From Cellulomonas hominis (GTDB lineage Bacteria; Actinomycetota; Actinomycetes; Actinomycetales; Cellulomonadaceae): DNA of 64,000 nt. This document shows positions 46,401 through 52,574 of this stretch, piece after piece. The stretch spans positions 62,001 through 126,000 of the forward strand of contig NZ_CABEGA010000018.1 of assembly GCF_901521055.1 (NCBI RefSeq), given 5' to 3'. Below the pieces are notes generated by a model, which saw only the letters and a list, made by a program, of their open reading frames with translations, was not told the DNA's origin and did not search any database. Position numbers and translations under genes: made by a program. Numbering within the stretch: position 1 is the first letter of the stretch; every line of letters starts with the position of its first letter.

Positions 46401-46779
46401 GACGGACGGTTCCGCCTACGTCCCGCTGGACCCCGTCCGCCTGGCGGACACGCGGGGTGCGGCGCCACTCGCTGCAGGCGGGCGTCTGACGTTGTCCGTG
46501 GGCAGTGACGCGGGGGTCCCGGCTGATGCGACGGCGGTCGTGCTCACCGCGGTCGCCGTACGACCCTCCTCGGTGGGAAACCTGCGAGCCTTCCCGTTCA
46601 CAGGGGCCGCCGCTGCGCCACCGGGCACCTCGATGCTGAACTACATGGCCGGGACGGATGTGTCGAACATGGCCGTGGTGGGTGTCGGCGACGACCGGAA
46701 GGTGTCCTTCTACACCGACCAGCCGTACGGCGCGAGCACGCACGTGGTGGTGGACGTGGTCGGCTACATGACGAGATAG
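43480..46779 (+). CDS. secreted GH5 glycoside hydrolase with F5/8C, CBM6-like and C-terminal repeat domains
   Basis: The 1099-residue exoenzyme has a long basic signal peptide (hydrophobic core VAVAVALALLVGIGSG). A GH5 domain begins NLRGTNVGGWLLQEGWMSP at about residue 117, with acid/base E417 (LLNEPL) and nucleophile E520 (VYAGEFWMGG). The NxGGWL opening resembles exo-beta-1,3-glucanase-type GH5. An F5/8C (discoidin) domain, about residues 144-270, is inserted just after that first motif. A CBM6-like domain (about 614-735) and three repeats of about 115-122 residues follow, each with RL.DSR/RLADTRG and ending VDVVGY. The start is uncertain; GTG 43480 or 43495 both fit. Codon use is less GC-biased than its neighbours, which may mean transfer. 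Confidence 0.85.
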   Translation: MTVRGVSAVPFVRRRSGRQRLRSRSWVCDLRQRRGSNAVAVAVALALLVGIGSGPAAAAAGLASDGGSVPVRTSPAGSLSAALPSAVAPPPLGDPSRMIAAAGSVLRDRAGRGDVVNLRGTNVGGWLLQEGWMSPAGEAPLDRTGWSARAGTTESGEAPDRALDGDPATRWSTGREQAVGQTFTVDMGAPRTFDEISFDAGTSTGDTPPGVRVRASTDGSSWWDVGSSSSAGQKVVVHTDYQTARYVQLVVTAADPSRHWWSLSELNVYVSDEYNTRRVLTERFGTSVADSLIATYQDAWLQESDLDEIRRLGMNVVRVPIDWQVVMRPDGSMRPDADAFARLDWLITESAERGLYVILDLHGAPGAACPWHSCGQAGSNQLWSSVTNQDRAVRIWQRIAARYAGNSTVAGYDLLNEPLTTSGAAESPEQVRLKFDLYDRLYDAVRQVDPGHLVVIAAFYSWENALPPSAYGWTNVMYETHNYAFWAAGDHTAMKRFVDDELARIAYHRGEWQVPVYAGEFWMGGFDDLYSRWLNGLNALHTSWTGWTYKVRGGGNWGLFQDSTRPVPDLAVDSAQVIRDKWSGFGTSAFRANTALQTVFRDAAAQPMIPVAPATVEAESYVAVRGLPSEATTDVGGGSNLGWADPGDFAEYDVSVPASGRYRVTLRVASPDGAAAALRIVTTRASVPVSVPATSGWQTWTDTDVGVDLDAGVQRIRLEVDAAGWNVGSFALAPDTADAGARFVPVSPTRLHDSRGAAAPSRVVCLDVAGRQGIPGEAVGVAINVTSVRATGPGHLVVYPDPGSAEPGAAPQTSTVNFEAGKDVANAAMVALSGSGRLCYMLRGAAAGVLIDVTGYTMPASGITLLTPSRLEDRHGVAPHTPQTVQVTGRAGVPAGATGVLLNVTAAGSRYPGNVQVYAAGARRPGTSVLNLSSSGDRAGAAIVKLSATGALTYVTDTSAGRTVRVVLDVVGYTTDGSAYVPLDPVRLADTRGAAPLAAGGRLTLSVGSDAGVPADATAVVLTAVAVRPSSVGNLRAFPFTGAAAAPPGTSMLNYMAGTDVSNMAVVGVGDDRKVSFYTDQPYGASTHVVVDVVGYMTR

Positions 46780-46870
46780 GGCCGCCGGCCGCGGCCTCGG
46801 TCACACCCCAGGTCCCGTGGTGATCACCGCTGCACCGCCCGAGCGCAGCGTCGCCTCCGCGGACAGGGCA

Positions 46871-46899
46871 AGAGCCCCAGGTCGGTGACCTGGGGCTCT
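46871..46899 (-). terminator. terminator of tRNA operon
   Basis: AGAGCCCCAGGTC (46871-46883) pairs perfectly with GACCTGGGGCTCT (46887-46899) around GGT, 2 bases past the 3' end of tRNA-Val on the minus strand. Confidence 0.8.
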
Positions 46900-46901
46900 G
46901 C

Positions 46902-46976
46902 TGGTGGGCGATACTGGGATCGAACCAGTGACCTCTTCCGTGTCAGGGAAGCGCGCTACCGCTGCGCCAATCGCCC
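46902..46976 (-). tRNA. tRNA-Val (anticodon GAC)
   Basis: The cloverleaf folds with acceptor GGGCGAT/ATCGCCC, anticodon arm CTTCC-CTGACAC-GGAAG (anticodon GAC, reading GUC/GUU) and T-arm GGTTCGATCCC. The discriminator is A and CCA is encoded (46902-46904 on the complement). It is the last gene of a Gly-Cys-Val operon. Confidence 0.95.
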
Positions 46977-46987
46977 GGGCAAATACG

Positions 46988-47058
46988 AGGTGGAGATGGG
47001 ATTCGAACCCACGTATACGGCTTTGCAGGCCGCTGCCTCGCCTCTCGGCCACTCCACC
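46988..47058 (-). tRNA. tRNA-Cys (anticodon GCA)
   Basis: The acceptor is GGTGGAG/CTCCACC, the anticodon loop CTGCAAA (GCA) and the T-arm GGTTCGAATCC. The discriminator is U, as required for tRNA-Cys. CCA is not encoded. Confidence 0.95.
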
Positions 47059-47110
47059 CTGAGACCTCAGTCCTCAGCGACCGATGCGGTCGGCCGGGAG
47101 TCTGCCTCCG

Positions 47111-47182
47111 AGCGGACGACGGGATTCGAACCCGCGACCCTCACCTTGGCAAGGTGATGCTCTACCACTGAGCCACGTCCGC
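47111..47182 (-). tRNA. tRNA-Gly (anticodon GCC)
   Basis: The acceptor is GCGGACG/CGTCCGC, the anticodon arm TCACC-TTGCCAA-GGTGA (GCC, reading GGC/GGU) and the T-arm GGGTTCGAATCCC. The discriminator is U; CCA is not encoded. It is the first gene of the operon. Confidence 0.95.
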
Positions 47183-47228
47183 GCGCCACGTTCCACCGGT
47201 TTTCACCGGCTTTCCGGGTGCGTCGAGA

Positions 47229-47258
47229 ACTCTAGCCGACTCCTGAGGCGAGAACCAA
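47229..47258 (-). promoter_or_regulatory. promoter of tRNA Gly-Cys-Val operon
   Basis: On the minus strand TTGGTT (47258-47253) and TAGAGT (47234-47229) are separated by 18 bases and lie about 47 bases before tRNA-Gly. The sequence TAGAGTTCTC is shared with the promoter of tRNA-Val(CAC) at 50004. Confidence 0.65.
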
Positions 47259-47355
47259 ACCGGGCTCTCACACCGGTGGAGTTCCGCGCGATCACGCGGG
47301 TCGGACGGCGTGGCGCGGCCTCCGGCGAGCCGTCACGGACGCCGGGCGGCCTCGC

Positions 47356-47361
47356 TACCGT
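47356..47361 (+). promoter_or_regulatory. -10 element of probable leaderless pabB transcript
   Basis: TACCGT ends 6 bases before the GTG of pabB, with no Shine-Dalgarno sequence in the gap. Confidence 0.5.
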
Positions 47362-47367
47362 GTCGCT

Positions 47368-48486
47368 GTGCCGACCGACACGACCCCTCCCGCGCGTGCG
47401 CCGAGCGCGTCCAGCACGTCGCCCGCCGCGGGCGTCGCGTGGTTCGGCGGACGGCTGCTCCGGGACCCCGTGGAGCACGTGCCCGACGTCGAGCAGGAGC
47501 CGGGGCGCCTGCGGGAGCCGGGTTCCTGGGTACTGGTGGGCGACTTCGAGGGTCCCGTGGCCGCGTGGCGGTTCCGGACGTCCGGCCCTGGCGCACCCCG
47601 GCCGGGCCGCTGGACCGGGCCCGGTCCCCGCACGTGGGAGTCGTCGCTGGACGAGCACGCGTACGTCGACGCGGTGCAGGACGTCCGGGCGACGATCCGC
47701 GCCGGCACGGTCTACCAGGCGAACCTCTGCCGGGTGCTGAGCGCGCCGCTGCCGGTGCGGGACGGCACCGAGCCCGACGCGGCGGCCCTGGGGGCGCGGC
47801 TCGCGGCGGGCAACCCGGCGCCGTTCGCCGGGGGCGTGCACGTGCCGGCCGGGGGAGCGGTGCCGCCCGTGTGGGTCGTGACCGCGTCCCCGGAGCTGTT
47901 CCTGCGGGTCGAGGACGGCTGGGTGACCTCCGCGCCGATCAAGGGCACCGCCGCGACCGCGGACGGGCTCACGGCGAAGGACCGCGCGGAGAACGTGATG
48001 ATCACGGACCTCGTGCGCAACGACCTGCAGCGGGTGTGCGAGCCCGGCACCGTGGAGGTGACGACGCTGCTCGGCGTGGAGGAGCACCCCGGCCTCGTGC
48101 ACCTGGTCTCCACGGTGCGGGGGCGGCTGACCGCGGACGTGCGTGACGGCGCGGACCTCTGGGCGCGCCTGCTCGGTGCGACGTTCCCGCCCGGGTCGGT
48201 GTCCGGTGCGCCGAAGGTCGCGGCGCTGGGCACGATCCGGCGGCTGGAGCCGGTGCCCCGCGGCCCGTACTGCGGGGCGGTCGGGTGGGTGGAGGTCGCC
48301 GACGACGGGTCGGTGCGCGCGGAGCTCGCCGTCGGGATCCGGACGTTCGTGTGGCGCGACGGCGTGCTGCGGTTCGGCACGGGGGCGGGGATCACGTGGG
48401 GGAGCGACCCCGCGGCGGAGTGGGCGGAGACCGAGCTGAAGGCCGCGCGGCTCGTGGGCCTGGCGTCCGGCCCGGTGGGAGACTGA
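47368..48486 (+). CDS. pabB: aminodeoxychorismate synthase component I
   Basis: PabB adds ammonia to chorismate to give 4-amino-4-deoxychorismate for folate. The 372-residue protein is a chorismate-binding domain with PIKGT (about residue 191), where the Lys marks PabB rather than anthranilate synthase (the trpE in this window has PIAGS). LVRNDL and SVSGAPK are also present. It is shorter at the N-terminus than E. coli PabB, as is common in actinobacteria. No pabA amidotransferase is in the window. pabC follows after 5 bases, which supports the assignment. Confidence 0.92.
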   Translation: MPTDTTPPARAPSASSTSPAAGVAWFGGRLLRDPVEHVPDVEQEPGRLREPGSWVLVGDFEGPVAAWRFRTSGPGAPRPGRWTGPGPRTWESSLDEHAYVDAVQDVRATIRAGTVYQANLCRVLSAPLPVRDGTEPDAAALGARLAAGNPAPFAGGVHVPAGGAVPPVWVVTASPELFLRVEDGWVTSAPIKGTAATADGLTAKDRAENVMITDLVRNDLQRVCEPGTVEVTTLLGVEEHPGLVHLVSTVRGRLTADVRDGADLWARLLGATFPPGSVSGAPKVAALGTIRRLEPVPRGPYCGAVGWVEVADDGSVRAELAVGIRTFVWRDGVLRFGTGAGITWGSDPAAEWAETELKAARLVGLASGPVGD

Positions 48487-48491
48487 CCGCC

Positions 48492-49328
48492 GTGGCGAGC
48501 GTGCTGTGGTCGGGGGGCCGGCTCCGTGACGCCTCCGAGCCGGTGCTGGCCGGCGCCGACGCGGGGTTCACCACCGGGCTCGGCGTCTTCGAGACCTGCG
48601 CCGTGGTCGACGGGCACGCGTTCGCCCTCACCCGGCACCTCGACCGGCTGGCGGCGTCGCTGCGCGCCCTCGACCTCCCGGCCGTCGACGAGGACGAGGT
48701 CCGCGGCGCCGTGGGGGCCGTGCTGGCGGCGGGCGGCGCGGAGGTCGGGCGGCTGCGCGTCACCGTGAGCCCTGGAGCGCCCGACGCGGCGCGCCCGACG
48801 CTGGTCGTGACGGCCGGACCAGCGCCGGTGCGCGGGCCCGCGCACGTCGTGCGGTCGGCGTGGGTGCGCAACGAGCGGTCGCCGCTCGCCGGGCACAAGT
48901 CGACGTCCTACGCCGCCGACGTCCTGGCCCTGGCGGCGGCGACCCGCGCGGGCGGCAACGAGGCGGTGCTCGCGAACACGCGCGGCGACCTCTGCGAGGG
49001 CACCGGCTCCAACGTCTTCGTGGACCGCGACGGCGAGCTGCTGACCCCGCCGGCGGGATCGGGCTGCCTGCCCGGAGTGACGCGGGCCCTCGTGCTGGAG
49101 TGGGCGGCGGACGCCGGGCTGCCGGTGCGCGAGGCGCGGGCCGGGGAGCTGCCATGGACGGTGCTGGACGACGTGTCCGCGGGCTCCGCGGGGCTCGCGC
49201 TCAGCGGCTCCCTGCGCGGGTTCGCGGGCGTGCGGGTGCTCGACGGGACCCCCGTGGAGGTCGGGGGTCTGACCACCGAGGTCGAGCGGCTGTTCCGCCG
49301 GCGCGCGGCCGACGACCTCGACCCGTGA
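48492..49328 (+). CDS. pabC: aminodeoxychorismate lyase (fold-type IV aminotransferase)
   Basis: PabC splits aminodeoxychorismate into 4-aminobenzoate and pyruvate using PLP. The 278-residue protein has the fold-type IV signature: a Lys in HKSTSYAADVLA, an Arg near RHLDRL, and the C-terminal LCEGTGSNVFV segment. It could in principle be a branched-chain or D-amino-acid aminotransferase of the same fold, but its place 5 bases after pabB argues for PabC. The GTG start is not preceded by a clear ribosome binding site, consistent with coupling to pabB. It is convergent with the SsgA-like gene. Confidence 0.9.
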   Translation: MASVLWSGGRLRDASEPVLAGADAGFTTGLGVFETCAVVDGHAFALTRHLDRLAASLRALDLPAVDEDEVRGAVGAVLAAGGAEVGRLRVTVSPGAPDAARPTLVVTAGPAPVRGPAHVVRSAWVRNERSPLAGHKSTSYAADVLALAAATRAGGNEAVLANTRGDLCEGTGSNVFVDRDGELLTPPAGSGCLPGVTRALVLEWAADAGLPVREARAGELPWTVLDDVSAGSAGLALSGSLRGFAGVRVLDGTPVEVGGLTTEVERLFRRRAADDLDP

Positions 49329-49343
49329 ACGGGTCGGAGAGGG

Positions 49344-49772
49344 TCAGGCGGTGAGGAGCGCCGCGATGAGGGCGGCGATCTCGCCCTCCATGCGGTCGCT
49401 CTCGGTCCCGAGCGCCACCAGCTGCTCGGTCGCGGTGAGGAACCGCTCGAGCGGCTCCGACGGGGAGGCGAGCAGCGCGCTGCCCTCGATGCCGGTCAGC
49501 GAGATCAGGGTGAACAGCGGGTCCTCGTCCCGCCACACCTGCACGTCCCCGCTGCCGGCCGGGTCCTCGGCGTCCGCGAGCATGCCCTGGAGCAGGAGCT
49601 CGCGGCCGAGCAGCCACACCGACGTGGACTGCGGGCTGGTGAACACGGCACGCACCGTGTACGGGTCGCTCACGCGGTACGACAGCTCGGCGGTGACAGG
49701 CAGGACGCTGGCATCGGAGCTGATGAGCTGCATGGCGACGGACTCGACGACGTCGTACGAGCGCTGGGCCAC
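49344..49772 (-). CDS. SsgA-family cell-division regulator-like protein
   Basis: The 142-residue protein matches the SsgA/SsgB family pattern: ELSYRVSDPYTVRAVF, then WLLGRELLLQGM, GDVQVWR, SLTGIEGSALLASPSEPLERFL and a C-terminal helix. In Streptomyces these proteins recruit FtsZ during sporulation septation; SsgB is the most widely kept member. Here the role is probably in division or wall growth, by inference from the family. The GTG at 49772 has GGAGG about 5 bases upstream, which decides the start over the longer frame. It is monocistronic. Confidence 0.85.
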   Translation of the reverse strand: MAQRSYDVVESVAMQLISSDASVLPVTAELSYRVSDPYTVRAVFTSPQSTSVWLLGRELLLQGMLADAEDPAGSGDVQVWRDEDPLFTLISLTGIEGSALLASPSEPLERFLTATEQLVALGTESDRMEGEIAALIAALLTA

Positions 49773-50003
49773 CGCATCCTCCTTCACACACATCCACACA
49801 CGTCACGCGAGACGTCCATCATGACAGCCGCCGGCCCGGGCGAGGGGGTGCGGCGTCGACTTTCACCCGGTGGGACGCCTCAGAAGAGCGGCGGTGCGGC
49901 CGTAGGGGTCGGGTTGCGCCGGGACGATCGTGCTGCTGACGCCGTGCCCACGCCCGGCGAGCGGCCGGTCCGGGCCGGTTTCGGAGTTGGGCCCCGGTTC
50001 GGG

Positions 50004-50009
50004 TAGAGT
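50004..50009 (+). promoter_or_regulatory. -10 element of tRNA-Val(CAC)
   Basis: TAGAGT, 11 bases before the tRNA, within TAGAGTTCTC also present at the tRNA operon on the other strand. A -35-like TTCGGA lies 18 bases upstream (49980-49985). Confidence 0.6.
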
Positions 50010-50020
50010 TCTCAACCGCC

Positions 50021-50092
50021 GGGCGATTGGCGCAGTGGTAGCGCGCTTCGTTCACACCGAAGAGGTCACTGGTTCGAACCCAGTATCGCCCA
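50021..50092 (+). tRNA. tRNA-Val (anticodon CAC)
   Basis: The acceptor is GGGCGAT/ATCGCCC and the anticodon arm CTTCG-TTCACAC-CGAAG (CAC, reading GUG). The T-arm is GGTTCGAACCC. CCA is not encoded. It is nearly identical to tRNA-Val(GAC) at 46902 outside the anticodon arm. Confidence 0.95.
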
Positions 50093-50100
50093 CCCGGTCC

Positions 50101-50140
50101 GAAGGGCCCCGCACCTGCCGTCGCAGGTGCGGGGCCCTTC
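50101..50140 (+). terminator. terminator after tRNA-Val(CAC)
   Basis: A perfect 17-bp stem (50101-50117 with 50124-50140; arms begin GAAGGGCCCCG and end CGGGGCCCTTC) with a 6-base loop. It may also stop readthrough from the aminotransferase on the other strand. Confidence 0.85.
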
Positions 50141-50143
50141 GTC

Positions 50144-50175
50144 GTCCCACGGGACGCCCGTCCCACGGGACGCCC
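50144..50175. repeat. 16-base tandem duplication
   Basis: GTCCCACGGGACGCCC occurs twice in direct tandem, 3 bases past the end of the aminotransferase gene. It contains the inner palindrome GTCCCACGGGAC. Confidence 0.7.
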
Positions 50176-50178
50176 GCG

Positions 50179-51375
50179 TCAGGACCGGCGGCCGGCGGCG
50201 GCGATCCCCGCCTCGACGCGCTCCAGCAGCTGCACGAGCTGCTCCGGGCTCGTCGCGAAGTTGAGCCGCGCGAACGACCGCGCGTCCACGTCCGTGTGCT
50301 GGGTGAACTCCGCGCCCTGGCTCAGCTGCACCCGGCCGAGCCGCAGCAGCTCCGCCGCGGGGTCGTGCTGCCCCAGGGGGGTGCCGGCCAGGTCCAGCCA
50401 CGCCAGGTACGTCGCCTGAGGGGCGTGCAGGCGCACGCCGGGCTGGTCCGCCGCCCACGCGACGACTGTGGCCCGGTTGGCGTGCAGGACGGCCCGGAGC
50501 TGCTCCAGCCACTGGTCCGCGTGCCGCCAGGCGGCGACCGTCGCGAGGTGCCCGAGCGTGCTGGGGGTGCCGAAGACGTCGAGCGGCTGCGCGTCGAGGC
50601 GGCGCCGGACGCGGGCGTCGCCGACGTGCGCGACCGCGCACCGCAGGCCGGCGATGTTGAACGCCTTCGTGGCCGACGTCGTTGTGACGGTCCGCGCGGC
50701 GGCGTCCGGCCCGAGCGACGCGAACGGGACGTGCTCGTGCCCGTCGTAGGTCAGGTCGGCGTGGATCGCGTCGGCGAGCACCACGAGGTCGAGCTCCTCG
50801 GCGACGTCGGCGAGCCGGCGGAGCTCGGAGCGGGTGAGCACGCGGCCGGTGGGGTTGTGCGGGTCCACGAGCACCAGGAGCCGGACCCCGGCGTCGGAGA
50901 GGCGCCCGGCGAGCCCGTCGGCGTCGAACGTCCACCCGGCGCCGTCGTCGACCATCGGCACGGGCACGACCCGCCGGCCGGCGCGCTCGATCGACGCGAG
51001 GAACGGCGGGTAGCTGGGCACGAGCACGGCCACGCCGTCCCCGGGGGCCGTGGCGTGCTCGACCACCACCTGGAGGACCTGCAGGACGTCGGTGAAGACG
51101 CGGGTCACCCCGGGCGCGGGGTCCCAGCCGTGCCGGGCGCGCATGCGCTCCTCGAACGCGAGCACGACGGGGTCGCCGCCCGGCCAGAACGGGTAGCCCA
51201 GGTCGCTGCGCGCCACCGCGTCGGCGACCTCGTCGCGGACCACGCGAGGCGCGGCGAAGTCCATGTCGGCGACCCAGGCCGGCAGGACGTCCGTGTCGAC
51301 GGCGCCCCACTTGACGCCGACGCCGGCCCGCAGCCGCGCGGGGTCCACCTCGAAGGCCGTGCGGTCGGCGGTCAT
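50179..51375 (-). CDS. MalY/PatB-type PLP aminotransferase
   Basis: The 398-residue fold-type I enzyme has VDPHNPTGR, DAIHADLTYDG and the PLP Lys in TTTSATKAFNIAGL. The N-terminal VKWGAVDTDVLPAWVADMDFAAP is the hallmark of MalY/PatB proteins, which act as cystathionine beta-lyases (C-S lyases). Its substrate is probably cystathionine or another cysteine conjugate. The ATG overlaps the stop of the DinB-like gene (ATGA), so the two are coupled. Pairing with a thiol-linked DinB protein suggests a role in sulfur or thiol-conjugate chemistry; that is inference. Confidence 0.9.
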   Translation of the reverse strand: MTADRTAFEVDPARLRAGVGVKWGAVDTDVLPAWVADMDFAAPRVVRDEVADAVARSDLGYPFWPGGDPVVLAFEERMRARHGWDPAPGVTRVFTDVLQVLQVVVEHATAPGDGVAVLVPSYPPFLASIERAGRRVVPVPMVDDGAGWTFDADGLAGRLSDAGVRLLVLVDPHNPTGRVLTRSELRRLADVAEELDLVVLADAIHADLTYDGHEHVPFASLGPDAAARTVTTTSATKAFNIAGLRCAVAHVGDARVRRRLDAQPLDVFGTPSTLGHLATVAAWRHADQWLEQLRAVLHANRATVVAWAADQPGVRLHAPQATYLAWLDLAGTPLGQHDPAAELLRLGRVQLSQGAEFTQHTDVDARSFARLNFATSPEQLVQLLERVEAGIAAAGRRS

Positions 51376-51845
51376 GCCCGCACCCCCGCCTCGGCGAGCA
51401 GGAGGTCCCGGATCTGCTGCATCTGCCCGTGGTGCTGGGCCAGCTCCTCGTAGACGTGCAGCAGCGCGGCGCCCTGGGTGAGCTCGCGGTCGGGGCCCTC
51501 GAACCAGGCCGGCGGCGTGGCGCGCAGCGGGTCGCCCGGTGTCGCGGCGGCCACGTCGAGCGCCAGCTGGGCCTGGACCTGCCCGACGCGGGCGAGCAGC
51601 GGGGCGACCGGCCCCGTGGCCCGGAACTCGCCGTCGCGGTCCCGCTCCACCGGCCGTCCGTGCACGAGGTGCCCGGCCCACGCCTCGACGACCCCGAGGC
51701 AGTGCGTGAGCAGCCCGTACGGGGTGTTGGCGCCCGGCAGGGCGGGGCGCCGGGTGCTGAGCTCGTCGCCGAGCCCGGCCACGATCGCCGCCATGCCGTC
51801 GAGCGCCCGGTCGGCGAAGTAGCAGTACTCCTCGGGAGTGATCAT
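51372..51845 (-). CDS. DinB / mycothiol-transferase-like protein
   Basis: The 157-residue helical protein has THCLGVVEAW (first His) and YEELAQHHGQMQQIRDLLL (last His pair), the metal-binding pattern of DinB-type proteins. These include mycothiol-dependent enzymes. The substrate is unknown. The ATG is preceded by GAGGAGG at about 11 bases. It is the first gene of an operon with the aminotransferase and is divergent from the CGNR regulator; two palindromes lie inside the first part of the longer CGNR frame, just upstream of this start. Confidence 0.82.
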   Translation of the reverse strand: MITPEEYCYFADRALDGMAAIVAGLGDELSTRRPALPGANTPYGLLTHCLGVVEAWAGHLVHGRPVERDRDGEFRATGPVAPLLARVGQVQAQLALDVAAATPGDPLRATPPAWFEGPDRELTQGAALLHVYEELAQHHGQMQQIRDLLLAEAGVRA

Positions 51846-51880
51846 CCGTGCCTCGGCCTCCTCGTCCGCGACCGGTGCGC

Positions 51881-51901
51881 GTCACCGGTCTGACAGGTGA
51901 C
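51881..51901. promoter_or_regulatory. CGNR-region palindrome 1
   Basis: GTCACC-N9-GGTGAC, perfect arms, spacer GGTCTGACA. It is centred 46 bases before the DinB-like gene start (minus strand) and 39 bases from palindrome 2. Confidence 0.7.
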
Positions 51902-51919
51902 ACCGTTGCGGACGAGGGC

Positions 51920-51940
51920 GTCACCGGTCAAGATGGTGAC
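51920..51940. promoter_or_regulatory. CGNR-region palindrome 2, overlapping -10
   Basis: GTCACC-N9-GGTGAC, perfect arms, spacer GGTCAAGAT. The spacer contains CAAGAT (51929-51934), a -10-like hexamer 6 bases before the GTG at 51941. Binding here would block CGNR gene transcription. Confidence 0.7.
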
Positions 51941-52489
51941 GTGCACGTGTTCGTCAGCGGGGACCCCGCCCTCGACTTCATCGGGACGCTCAAGTGGCGC
52001 CGCAGCGCCGAGCCGGAGGAGCTGCTCGTCGGCCCGGCCGCGCTCGACGCCTGGCTCGTGGAGTCCGGGACGCTCACGAGCGCGTCGGCCGCGACCCCGG
52101 ACGAGCTGCGTGCGGCCCTCCGGCTGCGGGAAACGGTCTACCGCGTCGTGGCCTCCGTGCTCGCGGGTGGACCGCCACCGGACGACGCGGTCGCGGACCT
52201 CAACCGGTCCGCCGCGGTCCCGCCCGTCACGCCGGCCCTGGTCGACGGGCGGCTCGAGGCGCGCGGCTCCGTGGCGCAGGCGCTGTCCTCGGTGGCCCGT
52301 TCCGCGATCGCGGTCGTGGCGGGTGCCGGTCCGGAGCAGCTGAAGGAGTGCGGCCGGCCGGCGTGCACCCGGGTGTACCTCGACCGCTCGCGCGGGCACC
52401 GCCGGGAGTGGTGCGGCATGGAGGAGTGCGGCAACCGGGTCAAGGCCGCGGCCTACCGGGAGCGGCGCCGGGCGCGCGCCGCGACCTGA
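51941..52489 (+). CDS. CGNR zinc-finger regulator
   Basis: The 182-residue protein has an N-terminal helical stress-sensing-type part ([21 protein letters not shown], typical start of the family) and a C-terminal CGNR zinc finger: [14 protein letters not shown], then [22 protein letters not shown]. Cys residues in two pairs bind Zn and the finger binds DNA. I start at GTG 51941 rather than 51848 because it matches the usual family start and stands 6 bases after a -10-like hexamer. The two palindromes just upstream make self-repression and control of the divergent operon likely. thrS follows on the same strand with its own promoter. Confidence 0.9.
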   Translation: MHVFVSGDPALDFIGTLKWRRSAEPEELLVGPAALDAWLVESGTLTSASAATPDELRAALRLRETVYRVVASVLAGGPPPDDAVADLNRSAAVPPVTPALVDGRLEARGSVAQALSSVARSAIAVVAGAGPEQLKECGRPACTRVYLDRSRGHRREWCGMEECGNRVKAAAYRERRRARAAT

Positions 52490-52518
52490 CGTCCGCACGG
52501 GAGCGGGTGACCGGTCGG

Positions 52519-52524
52519 TAGCAT
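52519..52524 (+). promoter_or_regulatory. -10 element before thrS
   Basis: TAGCAT, about 50 bases before the thrS GTG. The short leader leaves no room for a T-box. Confidence 0.45.
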
Positions 52525-52574
52525 CGACCCGGATCCCGCGCGCCAGGTGCGGGCCGACCCGAGGAGACCCCGCA

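Noticed and set aside
43222-46779. Mobile element or phage insertion around the GH5 gene
   Set aside because: Codon use is softer than in the neighbours, but there is no transposase, integrase, terminal repeat or duplicated tRNA fragment at either edge.
49868-49884. TCACCC-like sequence near 49.87 kb
   Set aside because: Only the left arm (TCACCCGG) is present and the right arm does not match, so I did not count it as an island site.
52490-52574. A T-box riboswitch before thrS
   Set aside because: The leader is under 60 bases after the -10 element, with no T-box core and no room for specifier and antiterminator stems.
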